Below, piece by piece: positions 55,523 through 64,000 of a stretch of DNA of 64,000 nt; the first letter of the stretch is position 1, and every line of letters begins with the position of its first letter. The stretch lies in the NCBI RefSeq assembly GCF_019175285.1, contig NC_056522.1, forward strand, positions 320,624,496 to 320,688,495. The letters run 5' to 3'. A program made the position numbers and the translations under genes. Below the pieces are notes generated by a model. That model ran no database searches and was not told the DNA's origin. It saw only the letters and a program-made list of their open reading frames with translations. Source of the DNA: Sceloporus undulatus (lineage: Eukaryota > Chordata > Lepidosauria > Squamata > Phrynosomatidae).

Positions 55523-55906
55523 CAGGGGTAGGCAATCTTTTTGAGCCGGGGGCCGGGTTGCTGTCTCTCAGACAACTGGGGGGCCGAAGCCAAAAAATAA
55601 ATAATTAAATATTTTTTTTAAAATTTAAATAAATAAATAAATCGGGACAAATGTAGGGCAACATTTTCAAATGGTGGACCCTTTTTTTAAAAAAAAGTGG
55701 AGGACACGCAAAAAAAATGCTGATTTTTTGATTAATGTTAATATAAATGCATGTTTCTGAGGCGTCTATAGACAATTGCCCCCCTTGCCCCTGCGTGCGA
55801 GAGGCCAAACGCCCCGGCGGCAATCAGCGGCAGGACCAGGCTGGGGCCGGTCCCAAGGCCTCGCCGGGCCACATCCGGCCCGCGGGCCGCAGGTTGCCTA
55901 CCCCTG
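55523..55906. mobile_element. Non-autonomous hAT transposon, 384 bp, with 8-bp target duplication
   Basis: TCATAATC flanks it at 55515-55522 and 55907-55914. The termini CAGGGGTAGGCAATC and GGTTGCCTACCCCTG are inverted. GGCCGGG and GCCCGCGGGCC subterminal motifs are typical of this hAT group. Its interior (about 55640-55765) shares a 120-bp block with the hAT element at 21431. Confidence 0.9.
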
Positions 55907-56049
55907 TCATAATCCCTTCACTAAAGTGAGGGATGGTGAAGAGCTGGATTTGGAAATTATTTGCATGCAACAGACAGAGAGAGTTTCCTTGTGGGAATGA
56001 AACTCTTTTTGTCCGAGGACATCCATACTGATTGTCCAGTTGTCCTTGC

Positions 56050-56460
56050 ATGTTTAATTCCATTCTTTCCCCCTGGGAATGTCATTTAACTCTTAGAAAA
56101 AGTAATTTAATTCCTGAAATACTGTCTCAAGATCTATTTCTTGCTATAAATACATGTCCCTGAACAATAGTAATTTGGTCGAGTTTGCAGTAAGGCAGAA
56201 ATTCTGTCCAGTTCAAACTTGGACCTTCACTACCGCTGTCTGTGCTACACAGCAAGCAGACTGGGTCATATTCAGCTCCCAGCTTTCTCCCAGATTGGAG
56301 CCTGGTTTCTGGATTGGTAAAGTATTGCCTTCCCTAAATTTTGCTACAAGCTACTACGTTTACTGTTGTTAGTTTGTGTGTGTGTGAATGCTATGTATGG
56401 TGATTTTCCCCTTTGCTGTTAATAAAACTGAGTTGTACTTAACACTCTGGAGTTCTAGGT
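56050..56460 (+). other. LTR-like segment, uncertain
   Basis: A TATA-like GCTATAAATACATG near 56142 and a poly(A)-signal context AATAAAACTGAG near 56421 are about 280 bases apart, as in an LTR. Clear TG...CA ends and target duplications were not found. It could equally be chance. Confidence 0.25.
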
Positions 56461-56849
56461 TTTCAGAACCGGTATATAAGGGCTTGTGTCCCAGCCAATG
56501 TTACCCTGGCCCTCTCACTGCTATTAATTAGAACTATTAAAATGTCCCTATTATATATTAATGTATGGATGTTGTCTCAGTAGCCTAGCAATTTGGGTAA
56601 TAACTTCATATAGCCCACACAGAGCTAGGAAAAGTTATTTTTTTGGATGACATCACCCACAGTCATCCAAACTTCTACATGGAGACTGTAGGAACTGCAG
56701 CCCCCAAATTAACTTGCAGTAAGTCTGAAAAAATACGTTTTTGAAGTTTTATTAATTTTGAAATTTCTGAATAATACTAGTTATGTATTTTCCCCCTGCA
56801 CTATCATACTAATACTTATTAAGTATCATATTAAGACTAAAACTGGGGA

Positions 56850-57375
56850 GTTTTTGCTCCAGCTTTCAGAAAACAGCAAAATGACTTTATCACTATCAAA
56901 GAGATTATTGGTTTGTCAGACAAGGGTAGTAATAGTCCCCCTGTTATCTGTGCTAGTCAGGCTTCATCTGAAGTACAACATTCAGTTCAAGGCATCTTAT
57001 TTTAGGAAGTTGGAGCAGGTTCAGAGAAGAGCAACAAGGATAATCGGTATGAAGACCAAAACATGAAGAAAGGTTGAATGAGCTGGGCATGTTCAGCCTG
57101 TTGAAGAGAAGACCGAAGACGGAGTGATATGATTGCTCTCTTTAAATATATCTAAAGGGCTGTCACAGAGAACAGGTTGCAGGCTTGTTCTCTGCAGCCC
57201 CAGAGGGTAGGATCATGTGCGATGGTTTTAAGTTATAGGAGGGCAGGTTTTAATTTTCTTTAAAAAGAGGCTGGATAGCTACCTACTGCGGATTCTCCAG
57301 CTGGATTTTCTGTATTGAGGGGGAGGTTGGAATGGATGGCTTCTAACTTTATGATTCTGTGATTCCATGCTCTAT
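56850..57375 (+). mobile_element. Old CR1 LINE 3' portion
   Basis: RVVIVPLLSVLVRLHLKYNIQF and LEQVQRRATRIIG follow CR1 ORF2. The 3' end reads GGTTGGAATGGATGGCTTCT ... TATGATTCTGTGATTCCATG. Many disruptions. Confidence 0.8.
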
Positions 57376-57621
57376 GATTTGGTCACAGGGACCCTGCATA
57401 CAGGAATTACCAGTACTTATTTATTGGCAGCATTGTGTTATTGTGCATCTGAGGGTGAATCAGTTGGAGCTGACAGTGCCAATGTCAGTGAGCTGCTGAA
57501 ATTTTAAAGGACTTTTTGAAGGGGTTGAACCTTATCCCCAAATTAGTTCTTCACTATGGATGGGTCAAAAATTGGACTAAAACTTAGATGTACTGCCCCA
57601 ATGAATTCAGAATTCAGAAAT

Positions 57622-58993
57622 TGGTGCAAGAACTTAACTGCAGCCTTTGACACCATTGATCACTGTCTCCTAATTGACATACTCTCTGACCTTGGGTTCT
57701 CAGACTCTGTTCTTGACTGGTTTAGATCTTATTTGTCAGGACGATCTTTTGCAGTGGTCACTGGTGGTCAAACTTCGTCCTCTGTTCCCTTATCTGTTGG
57801 AGTTCTCCAGTGCTCTGTTCTGGGTCCCCTCTGTTTTCTCTCTACACACCATCCTTAGGTAAACTCATTAGCTCTTTTGGTTTTTCCTACCATCTGTATG
57901 CCGATGACACCCAATTATATCTTTCCACCCCTGACCTTTTCTCCAAGGCTTGAACAGCAAGTTTCGTCTTGTCTCACAGCTGTCTCACAGTGGATGCGCC
58001 ATCGGCGTTTGAAGCTCAACACGTCCAAGACGGAGCTTCTTGTCTTTCCTCCTAAGTCCACCCTTCAACACTCCTTTTCTTTCTCTGTGGACAACATTTC
58101 TATTCAACCAGTCCAGCAAGCCCGCCGTCTTGGTTTTATCTTTGACTCTTTTCTGTCATGTATCCCTCAGATCCAGACCACAGCCAAGGCTTGTAGATTC
58201 CTTTTGTACAATATTGCCAAAATCCGACCATTTCTCTCCGCCTCTACTGCCAAGATCCTGGTCCACGCCTTAGTGATCTCACGACTTGATTACTGTAACA
58301 TCCTTCTGGCAGGGCTTCCTCTTTCTCACCTCCGTCCTTTAATTTCTGTCCAGCATTCAGCTGCATGCATTATCACATCCACCCACCGCTCTGACCATAT
58401 CTCTCCTTTGCTGGCATCCCTTCACTGGCTCCCCCTCCCTTTCCGCATTCAGTATAAGCTCCTGCTGTCCATGTTTAAAGCCCTCCATGGACTGGCCCCT
58501 CCTTACTTATCAGACCTTCTTTCTCCTCACCTTCCGACTCTGGCCCCCCGTTCTGGTAGTCAAGGTCTGCTGTCCCAGCCCAGGATTTCCTCTGCCCCAT
58601 CTCGGATTCGCCCCTTTTCACTCGCTGCCCCTCACTCCTGGAACCTTCTTCCCCCGCAAACAAGAGCCACCACTTCTTTAACCAGCTTCAAAACGGAGTT
58701 GAAGACCGTCCCGTTCAGAGAAGCGTTCCCAGGCCTTGCATAATTGTCGCTTGCCTCCCTGGATGAAGATTAACCATCCATTATGAACCCAAGCCCTCCC
58801 TCCAGTCCATCTGCCTTGGTCCAGGCCTTGGAGGTAGAGAGGAACGGCTGGCCCTCATCCCCTTCCCCACCACTACTCCCTTCTCCTTTCGTGTGGTGTC
58901 TTTTTAGATTTTAAGCCTGAGGGCAGGGAACTGTCTAATTAAAAAGACTGTATGTACAGCGCTGTGTAAATTTACAGCGCTTTATAAATAAAG

Positions 58994-59030
<37 letters not shown>
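57622..59030 (+). mobile_element. L2-clade LINE, 5'-truncated, with (ATA)n tail
   Basis: Reverse-transcriptase motifs: [26 protein letters not shown], then YADD-type box near 57900 (YADDTQLYL in the local frame), LKLNTSKTELLVFPPKS, LGFIFDSFLS, ISRLDYCNILLAGLP, LHWLPLPFRIQYKLLLSMFKALHGLAPPYL and HSWNLLPPQTRA. It ends LFREAFPGLA-like, then a 3' UTR. One frame disruption separates the N- and C-terminal pieces. The last 450 bases match 15095-15560 closely. Confidence 0.9.
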
Positions 59031-59144
59031 CCTAAGATGCAAATTAACAACAGCAACACTAGCCTCCAAGAAGTTTATAGAAATTTGTAGGATTTATGGC
59101 TCAGTGGAGGCTAATTGTATTTGTCATTCTAAGTAAAAATAATA

Positions 59145-59335
59145 GAATCTTAGAGTTGGAAGGAGCCACAATGACCATTGAATCCAACAGATTGTCATGC
59201 AGAAAAACACAATTACAGCATCCAAGCTCACAAAGTAGGATAATCCACCATCCTCTGAAGCAGTCTATTCCACCGTCAGACCATTCTTACAGTAAAGAAG
59301 TTCTTCCTAAAGCTCAACTAAGAGCCCTATGGAAC
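59145..59335 (-). mobile_element. CR1-like LINE 3' end
   Basis: AGAATCTTAGAGTTGGAAGG (antisense CR1 terminus), then TCCAACAGATTGTCATGCAG and AGAAGTTCTTCCTAAAGCTC. Confidence 0.7.
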
Positions 59336-59374
59336 CTTAAAAATGAATAAACATATTATAGCCTTTGTATGAAG

Positions 59375-59715
59375 CTTGCAGTGGCTTAGTGGTTAAGACG
59401 CCAATTCTGAGGATCGTAAGATCTGAAGGTTGGTGATTCGAAGCCCAAGTGCTGCATGATGGGGTGAGCTCCCATCACTAGTCCCAGCTTCTGCCAACCT
59501 AGCAGTTCAAAAGCATACAAATGCAAGTAGATAAACAGGTACCACTTTGGTGAGAAGGTAACACCGTTTGGTGCAGTCATGCTGGCCACATGACCACTGG
59601 AGCAGTCTTCAGACAATGCTGGCTCTTTGGCTTTGTAATGGAGATGAGCACTGCCCCCTAAAGTCAGTTATGACTAGACAATCATGTCAAGGAAAAACCT
59701 TTACCTTTATGTAGC
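59375..59715 (+). mobile_element. tRNA-derived SINE (CAGTGGCTTAGTGGTTAAGA family)
   Basis: The tRNA-like head has an A box in GTGGCTTAGTGGTTAAGACG and a B box in GGTTGGTGATTCGAAGCCC. The body has AGCTCCCATCACTAGTCCCA, CTGCCAACCTAGCAGTTC and GCCACATGACCACTGGAGC. It ends AACCTTTACCTTTA, the known terminal repeat of squamate SINEs of this type. Confidence 0.85.
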
Positions 59716-60129
59716 TTGTAACCTAGAGACATTTTTCCTGTCTCTGTTCTTTCGCTTCTCTCACTCAGCCCCTCTATTTTGCTTTCTCATTAGGCTTTCT
59801 GTCTTCTGCCTTGGCACTCATTAAGCCATTCCTTCTGAAGCTTTGATTCCACTCCTTAAGGAAGGTTTCCACCTAGTGACAGAAGGTAGTACTGAATGCT
59901 ATAGATAGATTTTAATCAACTAAATTCCATTAAAATAACAATAACGTCAAGTTGCACCTCCTAGAGTTTAGGCTTTTCAAATGTCTAGCAGTCAGTCTTG
60001 GAACTATAGGGGAAACAGTCACAGAGGTGGTGGTGGTGATGGCTGAAGATGAATTTTCATGGACTATAGACCCTATTTCTTTAGATGCATAGAGTGCTAT
60101 GCACAATGTGAGGTGCATATGCTGTCTGT

Positions 60130-62250
60130 CTGTGGAATAGTAACAATGGAATTGTAGAATTGGAAGGCTAGTCATCTAGTCTGTCAATGCAAGAACCCAC
60201 AGCTTAAGCATGCCTGACAAATATCATAGCTTTAAAACTTCCAACAAAGTTCACCTCACTTCAACACAGTTTATTTCACTGTAAAACAATTCTTACCAGC
60301 AGGAAGACCTTCCTGATGTTTACTTGGGATCCCTTTCTTTCAATTTGAATCAATTTAATCAGGTCCTATCTACTGGATCTGTAGAAAGCTTGCTCCATTT
60401 TCTACATGACAGCCCATCAGATATTTAAAGTCAGTTATCATTTTGTCTTTCAGTCTCTTCTTCTTTAAGACAAACATACTCAGCTCCCCTCAACAGTTCT
60501 TTATAGGATTTGGTTTTCAGGTATCTTGCCTGCCTTTTTTATATCCTATCGTGCCAATATCCTTCTTAAATGATGGTGCCCAGAGATGGACATAGGTCGC
60601 GTTCCCACTTGCCTATAAAGCGGATCATGAAGCGAATTAAGAGGTGTCGTTCCTACTGATTCCCGAATTAGTTCCTCAATGCCCCGGAATTGTTTCCACT
60701 GCGATTCGATTCAAAATCGAATTATATCATATAATTCAAATTAGACACCTATAAACCGGTTTAAAAAAATAGTAGGTTATAATGCGGGTTATTTTTGAAA
60801 GCGGGGTATCCAAATGGGAACGAAAGGGTGTCTGATTTGGGAACCTGGAGATGGGAGGAGCAGCGCTCAAGGGGCTGGCCTGGGGATGTCACCCTTTTGA
60901 TCTCTTTCTGCATTGCCAGCGCCATTTTCTTCAATTCGCATAGACTTTTCCCTGGTGGATTGCAACCTCCCCTCTGCTCCACATTCATAGACCAATGTGT
61001 GAGGAGAGCCATTGAACACAATTTTTAACTTTTCTTTTTTCTTTTTTCACCTCTGCCTGAGCGCCTGAGCAGCAGATGGGCTTTGTAGTACATGCCTGCT
61101 TTATTGCCCCCCAGACAGCCCAGGGAGCAATGAGGGAGACAAAGGGATTTTTGGGAAAGGAAGCTCCTTCCAGAGGAACTATGGGATGGGCTTTGCAGTA
61201 CATCCCTGCTTGATCGCCCCCCAGACAGCCCAGGGAGCAATGGGGAAGGCAAAGCGATTTTGGGGAATGGAGAGCCTGGACGTCCAGGGATCTGAGGGGG
61301 GGATCGAGCCTTATCTTCTCTCTTCCCCAAAGATTCTCTCCCCAATAATGAAGCCTGCTGCCTTTTTCTCCTTGATCCGATTTGCCAAGCCTCCTTCTAG
61401 TCTGGGGAGACACAACAGAAGAGCCTTGGATGCAGCCAATTTTCATTGGCTGCCCTAAAAATAAAAAATAAAAACTAGACTTGTGACGTCTGAAGCCTAG
61501 CCGCTTGATTGACAGCTTGTGGACACAAATGGGAACGAGGAGCAAGTTAATCCGCTTTAAAATAAAGCGATTTAAAATAAATGGGAACGAAAACAGGGTC
61601 TAAATGAATTGAGGTAATTTGCCCCTTTTGGTAATGGAAACGATGGAAAAAATTCGAATTATTCCCGGAACATAATCCGAATCAGAATCACGCCAATATA
61701 ATCCGTTTCATCTGCCAAGTGGGAATGCCCCCATAGAGTGGTACTATACCTTCTCTTGATCTGGGCACTGTTAATGCAATTCTAATCTGTTAATGTGGAC
61801 TAGAATTGCAGTGGGGTGGGGTTTTTTTGTATTGTTTTGTGGCTGCTGTATTACCTTGTGGATTCTTGTTTATCTTGTGATTGACTAAAACTTCTAGATA
61901 ATTTTCGCACATACTGCTCCAAGCCAGTTGTCACCCATCCTATATTCATGCAAATGTTTTTCCCCCTGCCTGGCCCCAAACCCTGATCTGTGTTGAAATT
62001 CATTTTGTTAACTTTGACCCAGTTCTCCAGTCTACTCTTCTTTCCATTATTTTCTCTGAGGTATCAGCTACCTCCCCTAGTTTGCATTATCTGCAGATTG
62101 GATAGACATTCCTTCATCCACATCATTTGTAAAGATGTTGAACAACACTCAGTTTAAGACAGAATCCTGCATCACACTATTTGTCCCTTCTCTTCAGGAG
62201 GGAAAGGAACCATTAGCAAACACTCTCTGTTTTTGGTCCATCAATCAAAC
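60130..62250 (-). mobile_element. Old CR1 LINE relic interrupted by a DNA transposon
   Basis: The antisense CR1 order opens with GGAATTGTAGAATTGGAAGG (3' end). Next come TTCTTACCAGCAGGAAGACC and TGGTGCCCAGAGATGGACA at the left side of the insertion. Beyond it are AGAGTGGTACTATACCTTCT, TTTGACCCAGTTCTCCAG and GAATCCTGCATCACACTAT. Heavily diverged. Confidence 0.75.
60595..61731. mobile_element. Palindromic non-autonomous DNA transposon, about 1137 bp
   Basis: The ends GGTCGCGTTCCCACTTG and CAAGTGGGAATGCCCCC are imperfect inverted repeats, with ATA or CATA on both sides. The exact 12-mer AAATGGGAACGA occurs at 60812, 61527 and 61579, and a variant TAATGGAAACGA near 61632. The centre holds two copies of a roughly 112-bp direct repeat (61074 and 61185). 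The open frame over that repeat has no known domain. Superfamily not assigned. Confidence 0.75.
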
Positions 62251-62844
62251 ACACCCAGCTGCCTCAGATCCACCTTGCTCTTCCCCAACTCCTGAATGGC
62301 CTGGATGGGCCAATGGTGAGGATGGAGGCTGTTGAGAGGAGAGATGTAGCATAGTTCTGTCTGTGATACATTTGCACTACTCTGTGCATTACAAGATCTC
62401 AGCCACAGCTGGAATCTTATTGGTGACATAAGCTGACATAACCTCCTGTTATACCAGCCTATGTGCTTTTTCAGTCATTGTGAAAGACAGTAATCAATAA
62501 CTCTTTGCGCAACAATGCCCTCCCTTCAGGCAACAAAACTTGCTGGTGCTGTAGTGCATTCCCATGCCCAATCGGGGATAGGGGTTTCTTGTCACCATTT
62601 GGCTGTAGAGAAAAATAATGAGCCATTGTCTTCCTAGATCTCCAGCAGGTACACTGGAACTCCAGGGGAAGAGAACCTTTGTTTTCTCCCAGCTGCAAAA
62701 CTATAGTTGGATGGTCCCTGAGAACTCACCACCAACAACCACTGATTGATTATGGAAGTATACCTTCACAGCTGTGTTATGCTGTGTTATGCCCAAAACC
62801 AGGCAGATGAACACCGGCAGAGAGTTTTGCATCTTTAGTGACTA

Positions 62845-62962
62845 GCAGAATCTCAGCTTCAGAGGATGACAATGGCAAATCCCTTCTGAAGAAACTTGCC
62901 AAGTACACCCTTAGGGTTGCCATAAGTCAAAAATTACTTGGAGGCACACAACAACAACAAGA
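62845..62962 (+). mobile_element. Sauria-type SINE 3' end
   Basis: GAGGATGACAATGGCAAATC, GAAGAAACTTGCCAAG, GTTGCCATAAGTCAAAAATT, ACTTGGAGGCACACAAC and (AAC)n. Confidence 0.75.
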
Positions 62963-63204
62963 ATCTCAGCTGCCTTGTAATAAAGTTCTGCTGTCCTGAA
63001 TCAGACATCTGGAATCTCTTGGTGAATTATACTTCAGGAGCCATCTGTTCTGACCTCCCTCTGAAGATCCTTTCCTTTTCTTCAGTGGCTACTTTAGGAT
63101 AAGTGACAAAGTGGCCTAGCAAGTTCAGGCATTCTTTCACTGGTTTTTTTTTTTTTTTTTTGAGAACTCCCACAACGAGGGCTTGAAAAAAGTTAGCAAT
63201 AGGA

Positions 63205-63368
63205 TTATTTATTTACTTCATTTATATGCTGCCATTGGAGGGACCCAACACGGCTCACAGATAAAACATTTAAAATGGCAATAAAATTCAAAACAATTAA
63301 AACATATCCAACATAAAAATCACATAAATATACAAAAGTTAAAAACAACCCCCCACAAAATAAAACCA
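63205..63368 (-). mobile_element. L2-like LINE 3' end
   Basis: ATTATTTATTTACTTCATTT, ATATGCTGCCATTGGAGGGA and then A-rich 3' UTR in antisense. Confidence 0.55.
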
Positions 63369-63428
63369 GGCTTGCATGACTTCCAAAAGCCTGTCAGTCA
63401 TAATGTACATGTATTTTCTATGGTCATC

Positions 63429-63645
63429 TTTGTTGTTGTTGTTGTGTGTCTTCAAGTCATTCCAGACCTATGGCGACCCTAAGATTTGTTCAAAGGAGGT
63501 TTGCCTTTACTTTCCTCTGAGGATGAGAGTGTGTGATTTACCCAAGATCACCCAGTGGTTTCTGTGGCCAAGAGGGGCTTCAAACCCTGGTCTCAAGGGT
63601 AGTAGTCCAACATTCAAAACACTACACCATACTGTCTCTTTAGGG
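63429..63645 (-). mobile_element. Sauria-type tRNA-derived SINE
   Basis: (TTG)n tail, GTGTCTTCAAGTCATTCCAG, GGAGGTTTGCCTTTACTTTC and GGCTTCAAACCCTGGTCTC, with TAGTCCAACATTCAAAACAC as the antisense head. Confidence 0.8.
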
Positions 63646-64000
63646 TTCTTGAAAAACACTGAAATAACAATGGGGAGTTGCTCTTATAGTTTCTAGAATT
63701 CCTTAGTCAGGGGGATTCTGGCAATAGTAATCCAAAGAGTAAGCTATACAATAAATGTACCATTTATATCTCATGCATCTTACAGTAACTGCTGTTTGTA
63801 GCTAAGGCAGCCTGCTATAAATCCAGAGCTGTACCTGGAGCTCCCTCTGGTGGTTCCTGTTTGCAAAGTTTGGTAGTAGTACTTGTTGACATTGCTTGGC
63901 TTTGTAGTAACTGTAAATTTGTGTCAACAGGAAGTATGAAACTGTCCTGCATCCTTAAACCACACCAAAACCTCTGCCTTCCTGTACTCTCATGAAGTTG
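63646..64000. other. No gene recognised
   Basis: Short window end with no repeat or coding signal. Confidence 0.4.

Noticed and set aside
56050-56460. Solo LTR
   Set aside because: A TATA-like and a poly(A)-like signal are present, but I found no TG...CA ends or target duplication; kept only as a low-confidence entry.

Overview
This window is nuclear DNA of a vertebrate, most likely a squamate reptile (lizard). One host gene has split exons with GT/AG borders. The rest is a dense, layered repeat landscape typical of squamates: CR1, L2, L1 and BovB/RTE LINEs, tRNA-derived SINEs with BovB-like tails, 5S-rRNA-derived SINEs, many hAT-like, Tigger-like and palindromic non-autonomous DNA transposons, and long microsatellites. 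The species call is inferred from repeat families, not from a marker gene.

Bases 1-7020 hold the only host gene I can support: CHAC1 (glutathione-specific gamma-glutamylcyclotransferase 1) on the minus strand. It has three coding exons (6330-6557, 4770-4805, 3011-3415) that give 222 codons, and a CpG-rich 5' end. Upstream are a TATA-like box, CCAAT boxes and two ATF4/CEBP-type composite sites, which fits the known integrated-stress-response control of CHAC1. Intron 1 is largely hAT-like repeat. Its exon 1 carries an 11-glutamine run encoded by an almost pure CAG tract.

From about 7.1 kb to the right end (57 kb) I find no other host exon. The block at 26-28.4 kb is a Tigger-like element split by a CR1, itself split by a GC-rich hairpin-chain MITE. 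Two more copies of that MITE lie at 35.5 kb (in an L2 relic) and 44.4 kb (in another LINE relic). The block at 37.2-42.7 kb is a broken chromodomain Ty3/gypsy element (chromovirus) in circularly permuted order: integrase tail, chromodomain, LTR, then gag to integrase. The block at 45-49.3 kb is an old LINE that received a small DNA transposon and a 5'-truncated L1 with an 11-bp target duplication. Further hAT elements with clear 8-bp target duplications lie at 21.4-22.7 and 55.5-55.9 kb. A 1.1-kb palindromic DNA transposon sits inside a CR1 relic at 60.6-61.7 kb.

The strongest candidates for something little described are three: the hairpin-chain MITE family, whose stems appear to co-vary between copies; the permuted chromovirus; and a composite of an 87-bp tandem repeat with an L2 3' end inserted in BovB (17.0-17.6 kb). 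No operon-like or defence-like gene system is present.
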